From Tetragonia tetragonoides (Eukaryota; Streptophyta; Magnoliopsida; Caryophyllales; Aizoaceae), in assembly GCA_038025085.1 (NCBI GenBank), contig CM076139.1, positions 43,318,807-43,382,806 of the forward strand: 64,000 nucleotides of DNA, in the 5' to 3' direction. The notes under the pieces are model-generated. The model had not been told where the DNA came from and searched no databases. It saw only the letters and a program-made list of their open reading frames with translations. Numbering within the stretch: position 1 is the first letter of the stretch; each line of letters begins with the position of its first letter. The translations under genes were made by a program, and so were the position numbers. Below, piece after piece: positions 33,150 to 43,721 of the stretch.

Positions 33150-35618
33150 ATGAATTTCTCTCTCCTACAATCCATTACTCAACCGCCCACATACCACTCA
33201 TCACCATTTATGGCCTCAATAAGATCCAAAAACTCATTCAAAACCATATTTACAAATACCTCTTTCACACCTATTGAAATCGACATTATTAAAGAAAACC
33301 CACAAAAAACCCCTATTCTCTCTCCTCCTCAAAGCCCACAATACACATCTGAATTTCGGTCAAGACTTTTCGAAAATTTGGGTAGAGAAGCTTTGAAGAA
33401 CCGTATGGTGATTACCACTGAGATCGAAGAAGATGAAGAGCTTAATTCTCAAATTGGGACAAAGCCCATCTCTCCTCCAAAGAGGAAACCTGTCATACGA
33501 AAGGAAAAGGAGAAATCTCCCTCTCCCGAAGAAATTGAGCCCCTAGCCGTGGAATATCCTAAAAATCAAACCAAATCTCAAGGTAGGATGATGAAGTTAA
33601 TGGAGAGTGTTAGGTCAATTGTGAGAGGAAAAGGCAAAAATGTCGAAGCATCAAGTGAGGGGAATAAAGTGATTCAAGGAGATGATGAACCTAAAGATCC
33701 CATTGAGATCTCTTCGAATGACAGAATATCCGATGGTGAAAAGGGTGCGAAGAGTGAGAAGAGTGAGAAAAGTGAAAAGAGTGAGAAAAGTGAGAAATCG
33801 AAAGAAGTAGATGATGAGAAAGAGAGTGAGAAAAGTGAGGAAAAAGGAGATGAAAAGAGTGTGAAATCCGTGGAAAAAGAGAAAGAAAGTGACAATGAGG
33901 AAATTGAGAGTGAAAAGAGGAACAAGTCAAAGTTGCATGTTGAAAAGAGGTTGAGATTTACGGATGATGATTTGAGGGAAGTGAATGACGCGTTGGGCCT
34001 TGGTGATGTTGATGGAGGAAATCCAAGTGTTATGGTAGAGGATGATGTGGATGAGTCGGATGATGAAGGAGAAGTTGGCTCACCCAAGGGAGGCCACCAA
34101 ACCGTGGAACCCATAGCTCTTGATTCACCATTGGGGCTATCAGTTCGTCTTTCCCAACTGCTTTATGACATACAAAGAGGTGGAGCAGAGGAGGAAACGG
34201 AGGAGGGAACAAAGGATCAACCAATGGATCCTGTCACCTTTGTTCCTGACTCCATTCCTGACTGTATTCTAGTCGATATTGAACAAGATGAAGATGATGG
34301 TACTCCCATTCATTTTCCAGCTAGAAAGAAGACTGGTAATGTGAGCAAATTTTCCAAACCCACAAAACCTCCACCACCACCAAAGAAGCTCACCAAAAGG
34401 CAATAAAAACTCGTTTCCAAACTTGAGGTTGATTTTGACCAAAAGAAACCAACTCCAACTCTCTCACCTCGCATCACGAGAAGCAAGGCAATTAAGTCTC
34501 CAAATTAATTGACTTCTTTTCCTGATGAAGAGGTCTCTCCACCACCACAACCGAAACAACCCAAAACCAAGCCACAAAAGAAAGCCCCCTCAAACAAAAC
34601 CCTTACCACTACAAAATTAGCCACAACCAAGAACAAAAGGAAGGCCAAGGACACCCCTTCTCCAATCTCCAAGGCCTCATCTTTGAAGAAGCGCAAGGTG
34701 GAACCCGTTGATATCTCATCATCAACCGATTCCGTACATGGTAGGAGAAAGGAAAATGAGACAAAAAGAACCATGGTTCGCAAGGCTTCTGCCGGTAAGA
34801 TTCTTGTCCCTGAATTTCTTGAACGTTATGGTTGTATTGATTTTATTGAAGCAGTGAAAGCCCAAGGTTGGTGGGGTGTGTTTGTTGATCGGTCATACGT
34901 TTATGCCGAAGAGGATGTGTTTGATTTTTATGCTAGTGGTGAGGTTGTTTATCGGATGGTTTATGGTAATGTAGAAGGGAATGAATTGGAGGTTGATGCT
35001 TATTTGGTTCCAAAGGTGTTGAAGTTGCCTTTGATTGGTTATGATGTGTATACTAGTGTTGGTTGGCCGAATCTAGCTCCTCCCCGCTCTCCCTTGACTA
35101 TATGTCAAACCCTAACCGGAAACTCTTCCTTGTCTGGTGCTTTTCGTGTCAAAAAGAAAGATTTGACGCCCTTCTACAAGCTGTTATTTGCTTTTGTGAT
35201 GAGGAATGTGATTCCTAAGGGTGAGAAGAGGGGAGAGCCTACCTTTGTTGAGCTTACATTGACCTATATGTTGGGAAAGAGGATTCGAATCAACCTACCA
35301 TCATTTCTGGTTCAACACATTCACCGAGTTATTCGTAGTGATGATGTGAATCATCGTCGGCCTTATGGGTTCTTCTTGACTAGGATTTTCCAACACTTCA
35401 ATATCTCTCTTTGTTTCATGTTCAACATCAGGAGTTGGGATGACTTTGAGTCTCGTACCTTGGTTTCCTGTGGCTATGGGGAAACTAGGGAACAAGGATT
35501 GGAAGGATTTAATCCTAGTCTTGGTCATGTTGTGGGAGCTGCTGTTTGTTCTACCTTAGGTCCAGCTCTGGTACCTCGTCTGGCCCTTCTTGGTATTGGC
35601 TCGTCGGCTCAGTCATGA
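33150..35618 (+). pseudogene. Extra ORF of Sirevirus 1 with putative plant transposon-protein domain
   Basis: One frame of 823 codons holds only two stops, TAA at 34404-34406 and TAA at 34506-34508. N-terminal part: Ser/Pro/Lys-rich, low complexity, with a tandem SEK segment (33751-33800 encodes (SEK)n) and acidic stretches; a hydrophobic region is lacking. After the second stop the frame is basic (KPQKKAPSNKT, KKRKVEP, possible nuclear localisation signal) and then carries FLERYGCIDFIEAVKAQGWW, YVYAEEDVFDFYASGEV and VDAYLVPKVLKLPLIGYDVY. These match what I recall of the domain annotated as putative plant transposon protein. A hydrophobic C-terminus ends at 35618. Two possible starts exist: ATG 33150 and ATG 33210 (better context). 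It occupies the position of the env-like gene of some Sireviruses but lies 583 bases after pol, without readthrough contact. Confidence 0.6.
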
Positions 35619-36018
35619 ACCCTATCTATCTATCCTAAAAACTATCTTTATTCTCTTGTTCCTAAGTCAATTATGCTCATGTTTTATTGGTCCTTATTTT
35701 ATGAACTAACTTTGCTTAATGACTGCTTTTGAATGGCCAATATCCTTGGATTATTAGATTTGAGCTACTTTGCATGCTTAGTCTTCTTATATGATAGTAC
35801 CCAAGTGGTGCGGATTGTGCATGATTGGGTTTGGTATTGATCATTTTTGTTGCATGATTATTGTTTGATATTGCTTTTTGAGATGCTAAAAGGGGGAAGA
35901 GATGCGTGTGCTTAGGTAAATTCGAGTTGGCGGCTCTTAAGCCGACTCTTTCTCATTTCCTAAAATTATATCAAGGATTTTGTGCTTAAACAGTTGTGAA
36001 TTCATTAAGCGGCTTTCT
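35619..36018. other. 3' region of Sirevirus 1
   Basis: A+T-rich, no frame. Holds a GGCGGCTCTTAAGCCG inverted word at 35929-35944. Interrupted by the solo LTR. Confidence 0.5.
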
Positions 36019-37564
36019 TGTAGACACCCAAATGTGTCTCCCCTGGCGTAGCGCCCAATGATGATAACCTATAATCATGTTAAAGAAACGAATGTCAATG
36101 CTCAACGTACTTATGCTCATTTGAAACCCTTTATCCATTCTCACTTAGGATCTCATTAATTTTCATACCTACAAATATCCCTTTCCATGAGCTTTCCAAC
36201 GCCATCTCATTTGTCCCAAACGGACACCGGAGTCAAAAGTTATGATTTAATGAAGTTATGGGCTAAAAACGATATTTTCATACCCACATATCACGGTTCA
36301 AGGCTTATATTTAGCCATTAAAGGATTAATTGGAGTATGAGCCCACTATTCTTGTATTCCCCTTTGAATTAGCTTTCCAATGATGTATTATGAGCTAAAA
36401 TCTCAATAGAAATGAAGGAGATATGATCCGATAATTGATTAATGCGCTGAAACGGACACCTTTCTAGTGTTTAGGCCATAACTCATAGGATACTTGTGCT
36501 ATTTGAACCCATGAAATGTCAAAATAAAGCCCTTTGAACAAGGAATCCATCGCACAAAGAATAAGGCCAATCTAGCTTCAAACGAGCGCTCCAGTGAAAT
36601 TTTCGTGGGAGCGGGGACCATGAAAAGGGCCGCCGGGCCCAGCGGCGTGCCGCCAGAGCTCATGCGGCATTGTCGAGGCCGCCACAATATGTTTTACTTT
36701 GATTATGATTATGGTTGATTTGTATATCATGTTTTGATTGTTTTAATTTTGTTATTAATCATATTCATGTCTAGTTAAATAAATTGCATGTCTTAATTAG
36801 TTCATTGCATAATTAGAGTTACTTTGCATATTTTCATGCTTATTTAGTCTAATTCTAGATTAATGCATGTTTAGTATAAATATTGCATCTTTGCATGATT
36901 AGCATATTAAATTAGCATATTAGCATATAATTAGGGTTTTTGCATATAGTTAGCCCTAGATTGCATATTAGCATATTTTCATTATTTTGTATATATTTCT
37001 TATTTTACTTCCATTGAAGTTGCTAACAATCTCATTGGTGTGCATATGCAATTTGGCGCGTTTAGCAAGAAAGTTAAGGTGGAGATTAATTTCTTCTATC
37101 TTATTATTGGTTTGGTTTATGCTTGTTAATTAATATGCATGCAATCGGATAATATGTGCAAAGCGATAACATTAGTAATTTGGTTTGTTCAACTCACCTA
37201 GTTAATTTAGGATCTTGTACGACTAGATTTGTATGGAACCTTGCGATATGAATTAAGAATCAACATGGATAAGATTAGTAGAGGCCGTTAATTCGAGCGA
37301 TTTAGATAAGATTCGTTTTATCTTTGTCGTACCCACATCCCCGAACTCAATCTTTGGCCCCTTTAGGGCATGAGTCAATTCCCAATGGGAATTGGGTGCA
37401 CTTTTGATGGTTTCCAATTGTTTCTTTAAAAATTGGTGGCGACTTCACTATTTGCTTATTATTTCCCCTATCATAATTAATCATGTTGCATATGACGTAT
37501 TATTTAAGAGCCATTAATTCCAACTAAATATTTCAATTAGCGCCGAAAGGCGAGGGTTCTTACA
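36019..37564 (+). mobile_element. Solo LTR related to the Tat element
   Basis: It begins TGTAGACACCC and ends GGCGAGGGTTCTTACA, the ends of the Tat LTR in the opposite orientation, and contains the CCGCCGGGCCCAGCGGC block (36630-36650). Length is 1546 bp against 1513 bp. Flanking TTTCT (36014-36018) and TGTCT (37565-37569) are a 5-bp duplication with one mismatch. No internal sequence is left, so it is a solo LTR. Confidence 0.85.
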
Positions 37565-37667
37565 TGTCTACACTTGGAATGACGATCATATGTGAGGTGA
37601 TCACTCTTAACATTCTTGCTCTTAATTGATATTATGTGGCGACAAGCATAGTAGGTTTGTCATCATC

Positions 37668-37681
37668 AAAAAGGGGAAATT
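37668..37681 (+). promoter_or_regulatory. Polypurine tract of Sirevirus 1
   Basis: AAAAAGGGGAAATT directly before the LTR start TGTTGATTCCC; this is the usual Sirevirus arrangement. Confidence 0.8.
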
Positions 37682-39123
37682 TGTTGATTCCCTTGAGTTT
37701 TGATGATTAACAAACTATGATTATGCACCTTGTTAATACTAATGAGTTTGTTAAGTGTGATCTTATGTAGCCTTGAATTAACCTCATGGATGGATAGCTT
37801 GCTTGGCGATGAACCATGAAGACTAAGAAGAAAGATATATGGGTGTCTTTCCAATTAGCCCTCTTGGTGATCCGTGAAGACTAAGAAGGAAGATATATGG
37901 ATGTTTTTCCGATTAAGCCTCATGGAGATGATACGTGAAGACTAAGAAGGAAGATATATGGGTGTCTTTCAGATTAGGAAAATGTTTGAAAATGTTTTTA
38001 CAACTGCTTTTTAAAGAGGACTTTCGTCCAAAGTGTTTTTGGCCTTATTGGAAGATATTTATCTTCAGATTTCAACAAGCAAAAAACACATGGTTTTAGA
38101 GTTGAAAAAACAAAGGCCAAAAAGCAAGGGAATCTTCTACTTATGGAGCCTTGTGCAAGGTTCTCTTACACAAGCCAACTCAATGTTTTGGATCATGGAG
38201 AATCTGATTCCTTTGATGTACTAGGTTGTTTCTTAGGACTAAACAAATCAGAATTGATATGTCCCATTGACTTGGTAAAAGATTCCTTAAAGTTGTACCT
38301 TCATATTCCTTTGGGTAAAGCTGATTAAGAGTTTTATGCTAAGTTTGGGCTGAGTTGGGACTTAACATTGGCGAACCAATCCTACGAGTGGGAAGATTTG
38401 TTTCTGGGCTTGCAAAATGACTTGGCTAAGTTATCTCCCTCTATATAAGAGGTGGGCAGAACATCAGCTAAGGCAAGCAAGGTGTTTAGCTTTCAAAAGA
38501 TTTTTCTTTCATAAGAAAAACCCTTCTTCCTTCACTCGTGTCCTGTATACATGGTGAAGTAAAACGACCTTAGTTCCTTGTTCCAAGCTTTGTTCCCTGT
38601 CTCACTAAAGCCAAGTCACCTAGTTCTTATTTATAACCTTTCATCTGCTTGTAAAGAAGTACTTAAAGGTTGTATCCCTCGGGGAAGTTATTCACAAGCA
38701 TGGCTTGGTGTTAAGCATAGGTTAGAGGTAGTTCTAGTGTCGCATAGGACTAGAGGTAACCTAGTGCCTCTTTGACGGTTTGAGGTAACCGGTCACTTCT
38801 TTGGTGGTTTTAGTTAAACCAGCCATAGGTATTGTTGCTCCGCATTTGTAAACTTGTGTGACACATCGGCTATAACGAAAGTTGTTAAATCCTGCTGGAG
38901 TGGCAGGTCGTGGTTTTTACATCCGAACGGAGCCTTGGGTGGTTTTCCACGGTAAAAATACTGTGTCTACAATGCTCTTTACTTTACACGTTTTCGCATT
39001 AACTTTGTCTCAATAGGAACAGAAGAAGGAACACTGGTCCTTAGCCAACAAAAATGAAAAACAACAAAAAATAGTAGATTCAATTCAACCCCCTTCTTGT
39101 GTCTAACCCGATGTATTCTATCA
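37682..39123 (+). repeat. 3' LTR of Sirevirus 1
   Basis: It begins TGTTGATTCCCTTGAG and ends about TTCTATCA. TATA is at 38441-38449. The downstream box TCGTGGTTTTTAC ... GGTTTTCCAC ... GTAAAAA (38908-38965) also occurs in the Sirevirus 3 LTR (50620-50672). The right end is set by analogy and may be off by a few bases. No target duplication can be tested since the left end is lost. Confidence 0.8.
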
Positions 39124-39277
39124 TATTAGCTATGAGTAGGGACGAAGGGTAATTAGGGCCTGACTGGGCCATGGCCCCTCCCAACTCCTCTGCTGTACCT
39201 ATTTGGTATTAGGCTTGTAGATACAATTACTATATTGAACCATGAAGTGGCCCCCATCACTTTTGGTAGTATATTAA
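39124..39277. other. Spacer with TAA target
   Basis: Short unique-looking sequence without a gene, ending at the TAA duplicated by the Harbinger MITE. Confidence 0.4.
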
Positions 39278-40214
39278 GGGCCTGTTTGTTTCAGTTTCAG
39301 GGAATGGAATGGTTTCGTAAGATTTTGAGAACTTGATACTTTCTGTTTGGTTTGACACTTTTGGATCAGGAACTTCATACCTCTAGGATTCAAGTTCCCC
39401 CCAAAGTGGCACCACCTCATACCTCCCCCTTCCCTCCGGTTTCTGATTCTCATACCTCCAGGTACCAAAATTTTCTTTATTTCATTTTTTTTTTGTCCTT
39501 CATTTTTCTCAATACCCACATCTAGCCTACCACCATCGCACCACCATTCAACCATGAACTCCGATTCGCCGCCCCTTTCAACCATCCCAGAACTACTCAC
39601 CACCATCCGCACCACCATAACTTAGTGGTCAATCACCAAAAATCGTGGGTTGTTGGCTCCAGATCTGTTGTCATTGGCCACTCATTTGTTGCATGCAATG
39701 ATTATTTGCCCCAGAGAGAGAGAGAGAAAATTACATAACTGGAGAAGTGATCGAGGTTTGATTGAATTCGGTGGTCAGAATTTATTGCCAACGGCGGCGG
39801 TAGTGCCGTGAAGGAGACGAGAGTTGGGATAAGCTGAGAGGAGAGAGAAAGGTAGAATTGTTTTTTTTTTTTAGTAAAAGAAATGGGTTTTTCAATTGCG
39901 ATAAAAGAGTAAAAGTAAAACATGATTTTTTATGTTTTTGGCAAGTTTTTTTTTTTTTTTTTTTGCTCTTAAATTTTAGGCAAGTTTTTCTTTTTTCAAT
40001 CCTAAAATTTAGACAAGTTTTAAAAACATATATGAAATAATAATAATTGATATTTGATTCCATAACATGAGTTAACCAAACAATAGGACTTGATTCTCAA
40101 TCCAATTTTAAACTGAACCAAACACATAATATCAGATATGAAGTTCTCATTCCAAACCTAAAGGTATTAAGTTTCATGATGATTCCATTCTAGATGTTTA
40201 AAACAAACACCCCC
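39278..40214. mobile_element. Harbinger/Tourist-like MITE
   Basis: It begins GGGCCTGTTTGTTTCAG and ends AAACAAACACCCCC, an imperfect inverted repeat of the PIF/Harbinger type, flanked by TAA on both sides (39275-39277 and 40215-40217). 937 bp, without a transposase frame. It contains A/T runs (39860, 39945). The frame at 39274-39618 (minus) is not supported. Confidence 0.8.
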
Positions 40215-40217
40215 TAA

Positions 40218-40922
40218 TTTGATATACTCCACCACCGTACCACACTACTTTTATCCTATTAAAATATGATATTTTGATCACATCTAGCATAACAATAACA
40301 ACTTCGCAAGACCCATTAATTAATACTGTATGTCTTCATCTTTTTTTCTCTCTCTCCTCTCTCCTCTCTCCTCTCTCACTCTCTCTCTTAATCTGTTACC
40401 AAATCCCAGTTCCCACGCACGAAGGAGCTTTCCCCAAAAACTAGCTACTGCAGTATCGCTTGGCGCCTTGGCATGCTTGCCCTTTCATCTTCCTCCTCAC
40501 AACAACTATACATTTATTCAGACATCATGGAGTACATAGTCCACACACAAAGCAATGGGGAAAAATAGAGCTCATCAATTCAAAAGGCGAGACAAAGGGT
40601 AAAGGATGCAAATTTCTTTTTCTAGTGATTCAAGTCTTCAAGAATCAATCCCATCAGAGGTAATTATACTTATGACTTATCCAATTATTGTAATTTTATT
40701 TCAATTTCCAAGTTCAAAATTAAAATCTTACAAGTTTAATGTTTGATTTGCTTGATATTGGCTGAAATTACTTGCTACTTGTGTATCTACCATGATTTAG
40801 TTTGCTCTCTGTAATTTAGTGCTTTCGAAGCCAGTTTGCTGAATTCTGGACATTTGACCAAAAAAAAAAAAACCTAACTTTAATTTTATTTTTGTTTCTA
40901 GTTATTGATGAATTGATCTGTA
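40218..40922 (+). other. Upstream and 5' leader of the ZMYM1-like gene
   Basis: A CT-rich stretch (40340-40390) and an intron-like segment GT...AG at 40660-40901 (CAGAG/GTAATT ... TTTCTAG) before the ATG at 40923. The leader intron is inference. Confidence 0.45.
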
Positions 40923-41351
40923 ATGGGTAAACAGACCAAAATTGATTCACTATGCAAAAGAAAAAGTGTTGAAAATCTAGAACAAAATGAGAACAACAAC
41001 TCTCATGACCAAAATGTGGAAACTTCTCCTTTAGAAAGTCGACCACCAAAATCTCCAAGAATTGAAATTGAGCATATAGAGTTTGATTCAATAGAGCGTG
41101 ATCCTGGCAAAAGGAAACAAATTTGGGAGTATCTAGTTGAAAAGCCTGATGAAATTAGGCGTGCTTATTTAAGCCTTGGTCCATATCAATCTAAACTTTC
41201 TGAGTACAAAAGATCTGGGCCATCTTCTCATCTTTGTAAATTTCAACCTTTTTGGTTTCAGTCATACCCATCATGGTTGGAGTATTCTCCTGAAGTGGAT
41301 GCAACATTCTATCTTCCCTGCTTTCTTTTTAATAAGCCGAATGGTCATTCT
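40923..41351 (+). pseudogene. ZMYM1/TTF-type hAT-derived gene, 5' part
   Basis: 143 codons start at ATG and encode a basic N-terminus, then the TTF-type region: FQPFWFQSYPSWLEYSPEVDATFYLPCFLFNKPNGH, the pattern of the plant zinc-finger MYM-type 1-like / hAT C-terminal-dimerisation proteins (DUF4371 family). The frame stops two codons after the copia insertion at 41352. It continues at 48677 in a matching reading frame. These proteins are relics of hAT transposases; a cellular role is not established. Confidence 0.75.
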
Positions 41352-41960
41352 TGAAGGAATTTCTAACTACTAACATGATCATACATGCATAATAGAAATT
41401 CGATTAACCCAGAAAAAACATGTGATTACTATAATTAAATATCAAATCGAAATCCTACCTCACTCCTTAGTTGTTGGTTGGATGAACAGTGGTTGGGTAT
41501 GGACTAACACGTTACATGTCGTGCCTCATCTAGTATCCACACACAGGCTCGAATCCACACGTCAGTATACTAGTACAGCGATCCCATTCACAACCTCCGT
41601 TCTTTCTTTACTCTAATGACACATAGTTAAGGTTTCGTGAAAACTGATTATCACGTGTGACCCTAACTGATTAAGAGTCACAAAATATATAGAGAGGTAG
41701 GAGGGCTGATTAGGTTAAGTGTGAGATGGGCCTAATACAAATTAGACCCTTCTAGTAAAACGAGTCTGTTAAGTGTGCGACCCTGCTGGTTTACTTACTG
41801 TGGCAGTAAGTCCAAAACTCTTTTCGGGCCCACAAACCGTAATTGGTTTCTAGCAAAACATTACGATTACCCATATTAAGTAAAGATCGGTTTCCATAGT
41901 CCAACCAATAATGCAATTATTAATTCTTACTATGATTAGTTCATAGGACAAATCCAACAA
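41352..41960 (-). repeat. 3' LTR of copia 2
   Basis: On the plus strand it runs TGAAGGAATTTC to CAAATCCAACA; on the transcribed strand TGTTGGATTTG to TTCCTTCA. Partner at 48067-48676. Confidence 0.9.
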
Positions 41961-41973
41961 TCTCCCACTTGCA
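41961..41973 (-). promoter_or_regulatory. Polypurine tract of copia 2
   Basis: The minus strand reads GCAAGTGGGAGAT just before the LTR start TGTTGG. Confidence 0.75.
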
Positions 41974-42774
41974 ATTTAACTAATCATACATTGATGATCC
42001 CTTTGTCATGTGATACCTAAATTGACCATAAGGGAGGAGTAGTGTCATCCCTATTTAGTTCAATTATGACTTTCTCGATTCCGCAGTTAAACTGTTTAAA
42101 CAAACGATTGACTTTCAATCTATTTGAGCATGGCCATACATTTCTCAGTTTAAACTCATCGAGGGGCCCACAAATATCTTACTCTCATTATATGAGAGTG
42201 ACAAATCCCATCTTGCTCACTCACATTCCTCCGCGTGACTTACAACACATCATTCAATTATCTTTATAGTCATCCGATTAAGGATTAACGTTTGACAATA
42301 TCAAGATATGCTAAACATCATGTAGGAAACCATGGTGAGTTCAGGTCAAAGGATCAAAACAAAAGTTGCATATGAAAAACATTGATGACACTTATATAAC
42401 AATCCTGTCAATGTTTTTGAAATGGATCGGTCCAATACAATGTTCTCTAACATTTATCCATGAGATCAATTTCATATCTCATAATTATGGCCTGTGAAAC
42501 TTGGTCATCAATCAATCCACATGATAGTCTTAGTAGTTATCAAATTCCCACAAATAATGATAACTGACTACGGACAATTTTAGAATAATTATATTTATAA
42601 CAACAGAGTCTCACAATCAAGTCACATACTTGATGATCTACATCATATAAATTATTCATTGGGACATTAATAAATAAATCGAACATAAGTCACAATATAA
42701 ACCTCCCACTAGGACAAAGACCAATCATTCATGAATCTAAGTCCTTGTGTAATTGTATGATGCTCATGATTATC
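41974..42774. other. 3' untranslated region of copia 2
   Basis: About 800 bases between the RNase H end and the polypurine tract, A+T-rich, without a supported frame. Confidence 0.6.
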
Positions 42775-43721
42775 CTATGGTAGAGGCTTAGTCAGTGGAT
42801 CAGCAATGTTCATCTCCGATGATACTCTGCACACCTTGACATCTCCCATTTTTACAAAGCTTCGTATCAAATGGTAACGTCTGAGTTTATGCCTAGTTTT
42901 CTGATGATCCCTAGGCTCCTTCGCCAGTGCAATGGCACCATTACTGTCACAATAAAGGTCCATTGGATTTGAACTATTAGGTATCACCCAAGTTCAATGA
43001 TGAATTTTTGAATCCACACTGCTTCTTTTGCTCCTTCAGAAGCAGCAATATACTCGACTTCTGTTATAGAATCAACAACTGTATCTTGTTTGGAACTCTT
43101 CCAACAAACTACTCCTCCATTCAGAATGAATACAAATCCTAACTGCGATCAGGAATCATCTTTATCCGTTTGGAAGCTTGCATCAGTGTAACCACTTACA
43201 GTGAGTTCCTCTTCACCACCATAGACAAGAAATACATCCTTAGTCCTTCTTAAGTACTTGAGGATGCTATTGACTGCGACCCAGGGACTTTCACCTGGAT
43301 TAGATTGGTATCTACTCGTCATGCTCAAAGCACAAGCAACGTCAGGATGAGTACACATCATGGCATACATGGTAGAACCTGTAGCAGAAGCATAAGGAAT
43401 TCTACTCATGCGATCTCGCTCATCTTGTGTCGAAGGACACTGAGTCTTGCTAAGAGTTATGCCATGTGACATGGGAAAATTACCTTTATTGGAATCTTGC
43501 ATGTTGAACCTTTTCAACACCTTATCTATATAGGTACTCTGGTTTAAGCCCAATAGTCTTTTTGATCTATCGCTATAGATCCTAATCCCCAAGATATAGG
43601 TTGCCTCTCCCGTGTCTTTCATTGAGAAACACTTTCCCAAAAAGGCCTTGACTGACTGAAGTGTAGGAATATCATTTCCGATCAGTAATATGCCATCCAC
43701 ATATAAGACCAAGAATACCAC
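42775..43721 (-). pseudogene. Copia 2 RT palm end and RNase H, broken
   Basis: The frame 43149-43721 holds YVDGILLIGND, where the second catalytic Asp of YVDD is Gly (codon at 43693-43695), then FSMKDTGEATYILGI, YIDKVLKRFNMQ and SGYTDASFQTDKDDS. After a break near 43149 the RNase H continues as MDLYCDSNGAIALAKEP, KTRHKLRRYHLIR and NIADPLTKPLP (42775-42987). Several stops divide the parts. Confidence 0.85.

Larger units (their letters stand above)
9726..39123 (+). mobile_element. Sirevirus 1 (Ty1/copia), 5'-truncated, hosting other elements
   Basis: The order of remnants is gag with a coiled coil and two CCHC knuckles, protease, integrase, reverse transcriptase, RNase H, an extra ORF, polypurine tract and 3' LTR. 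Long LTRs, large gag and integrase-before-RT order place it in the Sirevirus branch of copia. The 5' LTR is lost except for a ~40-bp scrap at 9726. Two later insertions sit inside: an 18-kb gypsy element (13403-31412) in the RT, and a solo LTR (36019-37564) between the extra ORF and the polypurine tract. Numerous stops make its gag-pol dead. Confidence 0.85.

Noticed and set aside
33674..34224. Ser/Phe-rich minus-strand frames
   Set aside because: They mirror the Lys/Glu/Ser-rich plus-strand extra ORF.
37682..39123. The frames in the Sirevirus 1 LTR (38033-38775)
   Set aside because: Short, without domains, inside an LTR with a clear start, TATA and conserved box.
39274..39618. 114-codon minus-strand frame in the Harbinger MITE
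   Set aside because: Crosses the MITE end, low complexity, no domain.
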